DNA from: Haberlea rhodopensis
Lineage: Eukaryota > Streptophyta > Magnoliopsida > Lamiales > Gesneriaceae
Length of the DNA stretch: 64,000 nucleotides
Direction of reading: 5' to 3'
Assembly (NCBI GenBank): GCA_907163345.1
Contig: CAJQUN010000003.1
Coordinates: 25,869,879-25,933,878 of the forward strand
In this document: piece by piece, positions 10,209 to 20,794 of the stretch
Numbering within the stretch: position 1 is the stretch's first letter
Layout: each line of letters begins with the position of its first letter
Program-made: the position numbers and the translations under genes
The notes under the pieces: generated by a model
What the model was told of the DNA's origin: nothing
The model's database searches: none
Seen by the model: only the letters and a program-made list of their open reading frames with translations

Positions 10209-11244
10209 TAAAAGACTCTGCCACGACATAAAATGTTAATTTTTATCAATAATTTTTATTTTAAAAAAATAAAGTGGGGGAAAAGGAATAACCGTGTCAC
10301 TTTTCTTGACATAAATTATTATTTTTGAATTTTATAAATAATCTTTTAAATTTGAGCATTTCAGATGGAAGCATAGATGGAAATAATACACAAAATTAAT
10401 TGAATCTTCTTCAATTTGAACTACATACTACATTGGCTTTCAGTTAAATGAAACTTTAGTTACAAAAAACAAAACAATTATTTCGATTGAATTACCCAAA
10501 AGCATTTTTAAGGTGGTCAGTGGTTACTAAATATATAATAATCAAACAATTAAAACCCTTTTATTTTTCCATTTTCCTTATAAATCCATGCATTAAGTTC
10601 CTCTAGACAAAGTCAATGTATACTCAATATTATTTCAGATGATTATTATATATATAACTAAATACATTTATTATAAAGACAACTGTGAAATATTAATTTT
10701 TTTAATATTGTCATTGTCATCAATGTATAATAATCGAAATGTGGAGTCGATGATGATTAAGGATGTTTGTCTCCGCCGCATGCTTTCGATGAACCTTTTA
10801 TTCATTCGCTTTTCTCGTGTACCAGGATCCAATGGAAAAAAAATATATATGGATTAAATTAGAATATTCAAGTGATGGTGTAAGTTGGATCGAGCCGGTC
10901 CACGAGTTTGGCGAGCTGAATCGATATGAACATAATCAAACTTAGATTTTTTGAGCTTTAACTTTATTTATGAACTCAAATATAGTTTCTTTTGAGCTAT
11001 TTATGAACTCAAATATAGTCTATCTTGAGCATGTATATGAGCAACTATTTATAAGTCCACAATTTCTGGTCAAATCTCAAGTTTCTATAGTTTGAGTTGC
11101 TAAATTGCACTTATTTCCCAACTTCTCGAACACACACCAAGCATCCATTGGCATGTTAAAATTCGAATACATATGGATCATGGCAGTAGCTACAAAAAGG
11201 GAAATTTTTTTATTTTTTATTTCCTAGCAAATTATTACAACTAT
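10209..11244. other. AT-rich intergenic DNA
   Basis: No gene seen. About 10880-11050 has GAGCCGGTC/CGAGTTTGGCGAG wording typical of decayed plant hAT-type repeats, and a short direct repeat (TTTATGAACTCAAATATAGT, near 10969 and 11001). Confidence 0.4.
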
Positions 11245-11249
11245 AAAGG

Positions 11250-11345
11250 AGCGAAAAAGCGGATGAGGCTCGAACCCAAGATTTCGAACTCTCGTAATGA
11301 AGTTGGTGTCAGCTGACCACAAGGCCTTCGGCAGTACACCGGGTG
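11250..11345 (-). repeat. tRNA-like SINE relic
   Basis: On minus, GGTCAGCTGACACC (A-box-like) is followed about 30 bp later by TGGGTTCGAGCCT (B box). This is the pol III promoter layout of a tRNA-derived SINE. A functional tRNA fold is not apparent. Confidence 0.4.
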
Positions 11346-11429
11346 TTCCAACATCATCTCACATAATTTATATATTCAGATGTTGGTATGTGAGATGGTA
11401 CACCCGGTGTACCGTAGAATTTCTACCTG

Positions 11430-11943
11430 CAAAAGGGTCATCGTCAAAAGCGTTTCTCATCGCATAGGGATGAATTTCTGTCCAATAAGCAATATCCAAT
11501 CCATAATTACACGATCAAAGAAGAATGCACGAAGTGTAACCATCAGGCTTGAGGCTTCACGTTTAACTAACACCTGCACCCGCCGAAAATGAACCAGACC
11601 CACGTCGCAGATCCCATTTTAAAAAAAGCCCATCAAATATAGAATTCCATAGAACCACATCCTTAACGAAAACTTTAACGAAAACTTCACATTGAGACAC
11701 AATATCAAACAGGTTCACCGCACTACTAATCCACCCGCATTTCACACACATATCGAGAAATGAAGTGGTGATGAAAGGATCATATTGAATACCCATTTTC
11801 ATGATCGTGGAATGGAGAGATCCACCGTACCGTACATGTGAAAGATAAGCACGTGCCTTGAGAAGAGAAGGGGATGAGAATCTTGAAGGATTGATAGGAA
11901 AAGTGGGTTCTCTAGTGAATAAGTGAAGGGCATCAGGAGACAA
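11430..11943 (-). pseudogene. Pentatricopeptide repeat (PPR) gene fragment
   Basis: The frame from 11943 reads through PPR-type repeats: FSSPSLLKARAYLSH, HSTIMKMGIQYDPFITTSFL, DMCVKCGWISSAVNLFDIVS and VVLWNSIFDGL, the pattern of PLS-class organelle RNA-binding proteins. The frame breaks near 11590. PPR-like coding continues in another frame to about 11430 (DGYTSCILL, then a DPFA-type end). A 12-bp tandem duplication at 11663-11686 adds four residues. No start context, no mitochondrial or plastid leader and only two or three repeats remain, so this is a relic. Confidence 0.7.
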
Positions 11944-12133
11944 GTCTTGTTAAAACAACCCTTTGGCTTTTCCGGTAATATTATGTGATGAGAAAGATTG
12001 GCTTCAGAATTGAAATGTTTCTAGAAATTATCATGATATTCATATAATTTCCATGCGTGAATATTGTCTACACTTGCATTGTCCCCCACTCAATCCATAC
12101 ACATGTGAACTGTAGATCCAATTAAGGTTTAAG

Positions 12134-12701
12134 TAGGGATGGCAATGTGACGGGTCTAAATCCGGACCCATATTGAACCCGTCCCGCCGGGGCGGGTCTG
12201 GACCCCCTTCAACCGTGTTTGGAAGCGGGGCGGGGCCTGGGATTGGCCGAACCCGGCCCGTTATACATTTTTAATTTTTTTAAAAAAAAGTATGATATTG
12301 ATTATACATTTTACTTCTTTGATTGAACAATAAAGTGTCATTATTTAATTTTATATCAAAATTCATGTGTTCATGTCAAAGAAGTTGGACATTTTGAAGG
12401 AAATAAGAGCAAATTAATAAATATCTAGTAGTTTAAAGATAGTTTTACGATGTTTATTATAAATATTTAATAGAGAAAACATGAAATTTAATCACAAAAC
12501 TCAACTTTTGTGTTTCAAAATTGATTTCTAACTAAAGTTTTTTAAAAAAAAATTAAAAAAAAACTGGAACCGGGGCGGGGCGGGTAAACCCGCCGGGTTC
12601 ACGGGTCTAGGCAGGGCGGGGCGGGTCCGGGTTTTATGTGTAGAGGGGCGGGTCGTGGGATTAGCCAAACCCGTCCCATACCCGACTCGTTGCCATTCCT
12701 A
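12134..12701. mobile_element. hAT-type MITE with perfect 8-bp target duplication
   Basis: Ends are TAGGGATGGCAA and TTGCCATTCCTA, a 12-bp inverted repeat with one mismatch. GGTTTAAG flanks it exactly on both sides (12126-12133 and 12702-12709), the 8-bp duplication expected of hAT transposition. Subterminal regions are rich in GGGGCGGG/CCCGCC, typical of a widespread plant family. There is no transposase, so it would need to be mobilised in trans. The ORF at 12599-12949 is a by-product. Confidence 0.88.
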
Positions 12702-12709
12702 GGTTTAAG

Positions 12710-13611
12710 TCTATAAAACACAAGGTCTACGTCGTTTGTACTCGTGAACTGTGGATCCTCTTTATAGTTGTGGACTGGGAAAAAACTGTAAGTTTCACGG
12801 CGGTTGCTGAATGCTGATAGACCTGCCAAAATGTGTAGGATAGGATATGTCGCATTGGCCCAAACCAAATTAATGGATGTGCCAAGAATTTTCGAGCCTC
12901 GAGTCTCCCAGTCCTTTTGGGTTGGGGGTTGACTCGTGAATTGGATCAAGTAATAAAGTTATAATAAAATGGGGGAATTGTAAGTAAGTGTTGTTTACAT
13001 AAACTTATTACAAATAAAATTGGAAAAAAAATTCTTACCAAAAAATACATTTAGGAGAATATTATATTCACATAAGTTCAATTTTTTTAACTATTGGTTT
13101 GAAAATGTGTTTTTTAGTTACGAAAATACCCTTCAGATGAAAACACCATAAACCTAATTTCAGATCTTTCTTTTCTTCCTCATCCGGTCGCCCCACACCT
13201 TAACTTTTCTGTAAAAAATTTCCGGCGATTCTCAGATAATTATTTTCTTCAGAATCTCGTCCCTTCATCTCGTCGCCCCGACCTAAAAATTATTTGCTAA
13301 AATGTTCGGCACATGAAATATGTTTGAATCGAATCATCTAAATGTTCGTAGCATTTGGAATATTTTTGAATCGAATAAGTCATCGGACTACTATGCACAT
13401 ATAATTTTCGGGTTGCACATTCCATCATGTATGTGTATACTGTGTGTGTATGTGAATTATAAATTTGAATACCGATGCTTAAATTATAGGCAGCGTATGT
13501 TTTTTTAAAAAAAACTCTCTCATGGCTTTGACTGATGCATATGGATGAAGGGTATGCATTGGTGCCCGTGCTTGTTTGCTCATTTCCAAAATTTACAGCC
13601 TGACATTAAGA
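12710..13611. other. Intergenic DNA without a recognised gene
   Basis: AT-rich. I see nothing I can defend as coding or as a named repeat. Confidence 0.4.
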
Positions 13612-14402
13612 TATTGTAATGAAGAAGATGACATAGAGAAAAAGTAATTGGTGCACGAAAATTATAAAAAGTAACTGGTGCACGAAAGTTTTAAAAAGTA
13701 ACTTATGCACGAAAATATAACCTTGGTGCACAAAAATCATAAAATACTAACTGATGCACGAAAATTATAAAAAGTAACTGGTGTACGAAAATATAATATT
13801 GGTACACGAAAATATAACACTGATGCATGAAATACAACACTGGTGCACGAACTTTGTGTTAATTAATTGATGCACAAAATTTACAAAAAAAAAAAACAAC
13901 TGGTGCACGAAATTAAATGGTTCGTGCATCACTTACTTAATTGTATGGTTCGTGCATTATCCACTTACGATTATGGTTTGTGCATCACATACTTCTTCTA
14001 TGTTTAGTGCATCAGTAATGATTTTAATTTTCGTGCATCAATTACTGTTTTTCAATTTTCCTGTATCAGTTATTGATTTTATTTTTCGTGCATCAGTTAT
14101 TGATTTTCAATTTTCATGCATCAGTTACTGATTTTCAATTTTGTGCATTCCTTAACGATTTTCAATTTCCGTGCATCAATTATTTTTTATATTTTTCATG
14201 CACCAATTTACTTTTCATATTTTTTTTTCACCAGTTGCTTTTTATTTTTTCGTGCACCAGTTAATTTTTCTCTAGTTCATCTTCTTCGTTGCAATATCTT
14301 TCGTGCACCAGTTATTTTTTTTATAATTTTTATGCACCAGTTACTTTTTATAATTTTAGTGCACCAATTAATTTTTCTCTGGATCATCGTCTTCGTTGTA
14401 AG
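13612..14402. repeat. Foldback array: ~790 bp inverted repeat built of short subrepeats
   Basis: The left half (13612-13915) repeats blocks like AACTGGTGCACGAAAATTAT. The right half (13916-14402) repeats the complement, ATTTTCGTGCACCAGTTA-like. The outer ends also pair (TTGTAATGAAGAAGATGAC against TCATCGTCTTCGTTGTAA). The whole could fold into one long imperfect hairpin. The short ORFs with repeated FHAPVN/FRAP wording are by-products. It resembles a foldback element or a hairpin small-RNA locus. Confidence 0.75.
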
Positions 14403-15431
14403 TTTCAAAATGTAAATTCTAGAAATGAGCAAAGAAGCACGGACACCAATAAATCATAACTAAAAAATCTCAAAAGCAACAAACAGTATATATATGTAAA
14501 CTCGCACACCAGATTTGAAAAAATAATTTGGAACGAAGTGATGGAATGGAAAAATTGAAGAGATGAAGAGAAAAATCAACTGTAAGAAACCGTATCTGGC
14601 GAGAGAGATTTACGAGGATATTTGAATCACAGTGGTGAAAGGAAGAGCTCGAACGAAGTGGTGAATGAAGAGATTGACAATTCTGATATTGCAGCCTCAA
14701 TTTCTGAGATTGCAGTATTTTCTTATTAATGACACTTTTGTCATTTCAACCTAAAATGGACTTAAATGATTGCAAGTTTATTCCAGTACTAGGATGAATA
14801 AAGTTTCAATATGGTGTACCGGCCTGATGAATTTTGCCCTAAATAAAATTTGGATAATAAAATATGATTTATTAATAGTTTTAAATCTATAAATATAATT
14901 AAAAAATATTTATTTTTATTTTTTGATGGATTGACCACTTAACTCGGGATTCATCTTGGTGTGGATTGGGGATTTTTCAACCATATGCAAGCGGACCCAA
15001 CGGGGCAAACTCTTTTGGGCCATTGGTGGGACGGATCAATTTGTTTGGGTCGGACTGAACATTTCGACAGTTCTATTTGTAGACTGAAGTGGAGGCCCCT
15101 ACTAATAAATTGGTTACTGGTCTTGACCTGAGTTCCACCTTACTGATTTACGACTGAAGTGCTAGACAATCCATTAGAGTTTGTCCTCATTGACCATGCG
15201 TGGAGCAATATATTTCAGTTGACATATTATTTTCGACTGCTTATAGACTCTACAATTGGCCTGTTGTTTGTTCCGGCAGAGATATTAACTTTAGATTATT
15301 CAAATTCTTTGTTCGCTTTTAACTAAAATCATTGTTAGTTCGTACAATAATTTTCCAACATGAATATCGAACCCTATTTAAAATACCAAAGAACGATGAC
15401 CAAATCCAGGTTAGAATAATTAGCAACAATG
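14403..15431. other. Intergenic DNA 3' of the unknown gene
   Basis: No gene recognised. About 14935-15070 has GGACCCAACGGGGCAAAC and GGTCGGACTGAAC wording reminiscent of decayed hAT-type repeats. Confidence 0.35.
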
Positions 15432-18320
15432 TCAGTTTTCCATGGACATCAGGAAGTTGGAAGTGGAATAAATGGAAGCAGCAGCTGCCCCAATTGCTAA
15501 AACTTTCTCAGATTTATCAGCTCCCCCGAACCTGTATTTTAAATTATGTGCATTCAACGTTACTGAAGAATTTGAATTCTCTTGTAAAAATTTACCTGCT
15601 GTCATTGCCTAAAGAATCCATCAGTTGTGGAAGAACCAGACAAACCACTTTCACAATGTAACTGCATTGCCTTCACGTCAATTAACAACTCTCCTGATAA
15701 AAATCATAAATAATTTTTTTTATAGATATCCCTTCGCCTGTTGTAATTAGTAAATACAAAGTATATGATGACAGGAAACAATAATCTTGATTAATTGATC
15801 AAATGCAAGTTTTTGATGATTTGCGCCCATGACACAAATAAAATCAAGAATTGCTGATAGGTGACCAAGCTGAGCAATCAATTAGCAGGCATATAGTTTT
15901 TCGAAATCGAGCATTAGCGGTAAAGATGAGAAAGTGTGGGAGATACAAATATATAGTTAAAAAAAATTTAATGATAGGGTAGCTATAACTTCACTCGAAG
16001 GTGTTAAACATAATAATGATTTGATAATCAGTAAAAGTTCGAATATAACTAATAGCATAATAGAGTGGTGATAACTGCAATGCAACAAAAGCCGAGCAAG
16101 CTCGCAGTGCATGAAACCAGCCTAAGATGAAAACTCAGAAATGAATTCAAACAATAGGATTATAAACTTATATTTCTGGCTTTAAACACCAGGAGAAACT
16201 CACCAGATGGACTTCTTCTTCAGAAAGAGCTTTATCCATCAGTTCAAAATGTTTGAACCATCTAACACGGTGTGCTTCAGCAATTTCTTTGTTGCACATG
16301 GTAGATTCTTTTGTTGTATATGATGCTTTCTCATCGTTAGCCGTAAATTCTCTCGATAATAGGTGAGGTAAAACAGTTTGAATTACATCCCGAACTCTTT
16401 GCTTACTTTGACCGAGTGCTGCAAGGCGCCCTCTGATGTCTTGATTGAGAAGCTCCAACCATTGAGAAGCTACATTAGCAGCTGGAATCATACAAATGGT
16501 CATGTCAGCTACAAAATTTATTATTCATAGGTAGTATCTGTTACCATGATATAAAAGTGTAATATAGAAATATTTTCCCATCTTCTTATGTTTTCAATCA
16601 ATTTTACCATTTATGCACTGCCAAAACTGAAAAGAATCAAGTGCAAAGAAAAAAACAATGGAACAACCTTCGACAGAGAGGGAAGCAACACTGGTAGAGT
16701 TTGCTGACTCCTCATTTGACAAAGAGGTAGTTTTCTCTGACTCAATGGATGCCGATGATGATAACTTAAGAACAAGTGCATCATCATTCTTGATGCTGGA
16801 TTGTGAAAGCGACCTTGCAAAAATTCTTGTCTTTCCATGTATGAATCCCACCACCTCTTTGATCTCAGAACTCAAAGAAATTGATTTGGGACACATATGA
16901 AAGTCCCGAATTTGCTTACTTCCTGACAAATTTCTTCCTTCTTTGAGACCAGATCGACTCACTTTTGCACTATTAGCATCTTTCATACCGATACCAGCTT
17001 TGCTTCTATCATCTTGCTTGCTTCCAAATTGTTCATTTTCTGTTCTTGCAAACTTTGACACAGCTTCTATAATAGAATGAACCTGTTTTGAGTTTCTCAC
17101 ATGATTAATGATACCAGGATTCAGCCCATTAAGCAAACCACTAGGAGCAGCAGCCCGTGCAAACCTATCAATCTGTTCTTTTTTCGCAATTTCTAACTTC
17201 CTCTTAAGCGCATCATTTTTGCTCTTCCTCCCACGTGGTTTTGGAACTCGAAATGGCATGCATTTATCCCCATATGAAGCAAGCATATAATCATTTTGTT
17301 TGATCTTTTTACATTGTCTAGTTGAATCATTTTCCTCCAGTGGACCTACAGAACTTCCAGTCTCAAAATCTTCCCTTTGTTTCAAGAGTTCATATTTTTA
17401 TAAGGATAAAAAGGGTCATTGTTATTGAACTTGACATATCATCAGCATTTAGATCTAATTGAACCCTTTGGCCTTAGAAAAACATCTTTACACATCATTT
17501 CTTCTTTCTCAGAGGCAGGGTGTTTGCAGAATTCTTGGATACACGATGTAGCATCATCATTGGTCATACTTTAGCAGCACCAGCAGTTACATTAAGATCA
17601 AGTACCCTTGAATGAGGATTGGCATCCAGACGTGCACCTTCAGCTACAAAAAATTCGTTTCTCAGCTTCTCTTAAAGGTAACTGGGATCTCATTTTTAAA
17701 ATATTTATCAAGATTTTCCCAGAAAACATGAAAGAAAAGAAACAGCAGCCTCATAACAATAAACAGAACAGGAGATGCTTTTGTCCCACATTTCAATGCA
17801 TGGTCACGAAAGGTACCATTACATGATAAAAACCAGAATGTTCAACTAAGGAGACTAGAATTCTGATTCGTCTTGCGCTAAAGTGTGATAAAAAAAAACA
17901 TGGCATTTCTTGAGATCAGTGGCTATAACAGAGGGATCAGAATTCGAAAGGACAGCCAGTTTTTTGGTGCTGACCTCATTACTTGTGTGGCAGAGCTAAA
18001 AGTATTTAATCGCTACTCGAACTACTAGCTTTCGAAAAGCACGAATAAATTTGTATTTGGAATAATAGTGAATAAAACTTTTACTGTGAGCTTTTAAAAA
18101 TAAGGCGATTTCTTGGTTCCCAACTTCTCTACCCAACCTATGAATTTCCTACCACCATAGAAATCTTGAAAGCCATGATTTTCAAACTCGAGAGTGAAAA
18201 ACACAAAAGAATTATAATCTCAAAAAAGGAAAAATAATACCTTGAGAGCGAAAAAACCGATTCAAGATCTTTCATTTTCATCATCTTGTGAGAGTTTTCA
18301 GATGCTTCTAGGGTTTCCAT
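15432..18320 (-). CDS. Conserved plant protein of unknown function, about five exons
   Basis: Proposed exons on minus: 18320-18241 (METLEASENSHKMM), 17643-17570 (contains RVLDLNV, EAR-like), about 17375-16668 (basic, with MPFRVPKPRGRKSKND and Ser-rich stretches), 16481-16204 (VASQWLELLNQDIRGRLAAL, then SEEEVHL) and 15693-15432 (VKAMQLHCESGL, then AAAASIYSTSNFL). Exons 3 to 4 join in phase through GAAG|GTTG and CCAG|CTGC. The basic PRGRKSK segment could be a nuclear localisation signal; that is inference. I do not recognise a named family. Exon 1 to exon 2 is off by one base, and the start of exon 3 is uncertain. Exon 5 reads correctly only if two single G bases are missing, after which its length would be 264 bases and phase 0 throughout. 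Either the gene is decaying or the assembly has small errors. Confidence 0.6.
16204..16481 (-). CDS. Unknown-function gene, exon 4 (conserved helical block)
   Basis: A 278-base exon with acceptor ATTCCAG|CTG and donor CTG|GTGAGT. It carries the best-conserved-looking block, VASQWLELLNQDIRGRLAAL, then a predicted helical arm ending FELMDKALSEEEVHL. Confidence 0.7.
16668..17375 (-). CDS. Unknown-function gene, exon 3 (basic and Ser-rich)
   Basis: Open frame with KPRGRKSKNDALKRKLEIAK (basic), a segment NPGIINHVRNSKQVHSIIEA, and Ser-rich sequence to SVASLSVE before the donor GAAG|GTTG. The 5' boundary is tentative. Confidence 0.65.
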
Positions 18321-18949
18321 AGTGTCCCTTTTCTGACCCCTCCAAAAACTACCTAATCAATGAAGAATTCCCCGAATCAGTCAAACAACATAAAACCAAA
18401 AGGCGGGATTTTGCAAAATCCGATGTTAACTCCAAAGATGCAACCTTTGATTCGATGTGTTCTTCTCACACTAAAAACAAGGAAATTTCGGATTCAATTA
18501 CCAAGGTTCTAAGTGAAAACACAAATTTTCACCTTTATCCAGTGTGGCAGGAAATGAACGCTTGACAGAATGAGGGATTCCTATCCAAAGAATGGATTCA
18601 AGGTTCTTGATTGAAGCGTGTTAATTGCGTCATTTGAGAGAATATGATAACGCTTAGTGCATATTATGTATTAGAAGTGGCAGTGTCGGTTTGATGTAGT
18701 TTTTTGGATTTGAATTTTGAAGGAGCGGGCAAAGACGTAAACGAAGTGTGCTTAATACTGAATCGTAGTATTTTGAAAGAGCACGAGAATTACGAAGCGT
18801 GCTTAATACGACAGTTGTAATGTGGTGTGTACACATGTGTCATCAAATATTTTCGGGTATCGGTGGTATCTGACCCGACCCAATCATGTATTAGAGATCG
18901 GGTATTTCTAAAAAAATTCAGATTTCGAGTTTATCGAAACTTTTGTAAT
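18321..18949. other. Upstream region of the unknown gene
   Basis: Likely 5' UTR and promoter by position. No further gene seen. Confidence 0.35.
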
Positions 18950-19245
18950 GCTTATCGAAGCACTTCTATGTTGCTTTTGCTTAAAGTTGGAAAAAGTTGT
19001 TTTTAAGCAAAAGCATCGAGTGTTTACTATTTAAATAAAAAAACAGCTTAATAACCTTCAATTAATTACAAAATTACCCACAAAACAACTTAAAGCAGTC
19101 AAAAGCATGTCATGACCTGCTTCTCATCTTCTGCTTATTTTTAGAGAACCAATATAGAAGCAAGCAATGAAATAAAACATTCAAATTCTGCTTTTTTTAT
19201 CTGAAAAGCTGATAAACAGTTTGCTAAAGCATTTGTAAACAACCA
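18950..19245 (+). repeat. MITE-like dispersed repeat, copy 2
   Basis: Inverted relative to copy 1 at 4651-4925 and sharing the same blocks in the same order. It begins near AGCACTTCTATGTTGC and ends near AGCATTTGTAAACAACC. Confidence 0.6.
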
Positions 19246-20294
19246 TTAAATTTTTTGGGTTGGTGTCACGTGGCGAAACAGGATAGGAGTAGGCACTGAT
19301 TACAAAATGACATTTTCGACCTTCATAGTCTCTTGAATTTACTACATTGGCAAGCGCTGACTGAGCTTGCCCATCACCACCGTCGCCGCCGCCACGAGCC
19401 CTGCCACCCGAGCTCTTCTCTCCATTTCCTTCACTATAACATGCCTTTCTTGATTCTCCATTATGTATCTATAATTTGTCTCCTTGCTTGCTGATGAATC
19501 GCTTTCTGAAGAAAAGTCTCGCTTCCACTATTTTTTCAAATCATCAATTGCAATGTAATATCTTCGCTGCACGGTTTCGTGATACTCGGGTGCTCATTTC
19601 TGCCTCTCAGATTGTTGAAACTAGGTAAAGGGATTGTTCCTATACCATTCTTGTGCATTTTGGCTTGGTTAGCCACCTTTAGAAATGAGGTGAAAATTAT
19701 GAAAAAGATAAAAATGAGCATATGTGGGTTTTCATATGAGGTTGATGATGTGGGAGTAGGAGGTAGGAGGGGTGGAAGTGGCAGCGATGGGTGACAAGTC
19801 GGCGACTGTGGTGGCCGTCACAGTCACATGAGTTTGGGTAGGAAGGTATTGCCGAACGTTATGGGTATATTCAATTCACGTTTATGTAGTTTATGGAGTT
19901 CAATGTGAGGAAAATATTGTGATTTAGAATTTATTTTTAAATTTCAAGAAAAGAAGGGAAAACGAAGAAGAAAATTAATAAAAAAAAATATTTAAATTTC
20001 TTGGCTGATGGTCAAGAAATTAAAGGGTATTTGCACATTTACTTAACTATTTTACATGTATCCCATATGTTATTAAGTACTAGCGATTTTTGGCACCGTG
20101 CACATATAATTTTATATTAAAATATTTTAATTTTTTATGTGGGATATAATTACAACATAAATATATAATATTTGTCTATTTTTAAAATTATAAATATTTA
20201 ACTAACATGGTATATTATTAATAATTAGATGGGAATAAATGATTTTAGAAACTTTGAAGAAAATCAAAATTGAAGGTAGTTGATTATATAAGGG
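19246..20294. other. Intergenic DNA up to the gap
   Basis: A GC-rich stretch (about 19370-19420, CACCGTCGCCGCCGCC) and a GGAGGT-rich stretch (about 19745-19790) stand out, but no convincing exon. The rest is AT-rich. Confidence 0.35.
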
Positions 20295-20794
20295 NNNNNN
20301 NNNNNNNNNNNNNNNNNNNNNNNNNNNNNNNNNNNNNNNNNNNNNNNNNNNNNNNNNNNNNNNNNNNNNNNNNNNNNNNNNNNNNNNNNNNNNNNNNNNN
20401 NNNNNNNNNNNNNNNNNNNNNNNNNNNNNNNNNNNNNNNNNNNNNNNNNNNNNNNNNNNNNNNNNNNNNNNNNNNNNNNNNNNNNNNNNNNNNNNNNNNN
20501 NNNNNNNNNNNNNNNNNNNNNNNNNNNNNNNNNNNNNNNNNNNNNNNNNNNNNNNNNNNNNNNNNNNNNNNNNNNNNNNNNNNNNNNNNNNNNNNNNNNN
20601 NNNNNNNNNNNNNNNNNNNNNNNNNNNNNNNNNNNNNNNNNNNNNNNNNNNNNNNNNNNNNNNNNNNNNNNNNNNNNNNNNNNNNNNNNNNNNNNNNNNN
20701 NNNNNNNNNNNNNNNNNNNNNNNNNNNNNNNNNNNNNNNNNNNNNNNNNNNNNNNNNNNNNNNNNNNNNNNNNNNNNNNNNNNNNNNNNNNNNN
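20295..20794. other. Assembly gap (500 N)
   Basis: Exactly 500 unresolved bases, a conventional scaffold gap size. It removes the 3' end of the Copia element to its right. Frames spanning it are meaningless. Confidence 0.99.

Noticed and set aside
11250..11345. A functional tRNA gene
   Set aside because: A and B boxes are visible, but I could not build acceptor and anticodon stems. A SINE relic is the better reading.
13612..14402. Small proteins with repeated FHAPVN/FRAP-like phrases
   Set aside because: The phrases are translations of the GTGCACC subrepeats, and the frames differ between units.
19300..19800. A possible exon in the GC-rich stretch
   Set aside because: No frame gives a recognisable domain and splice sites are not convincing.
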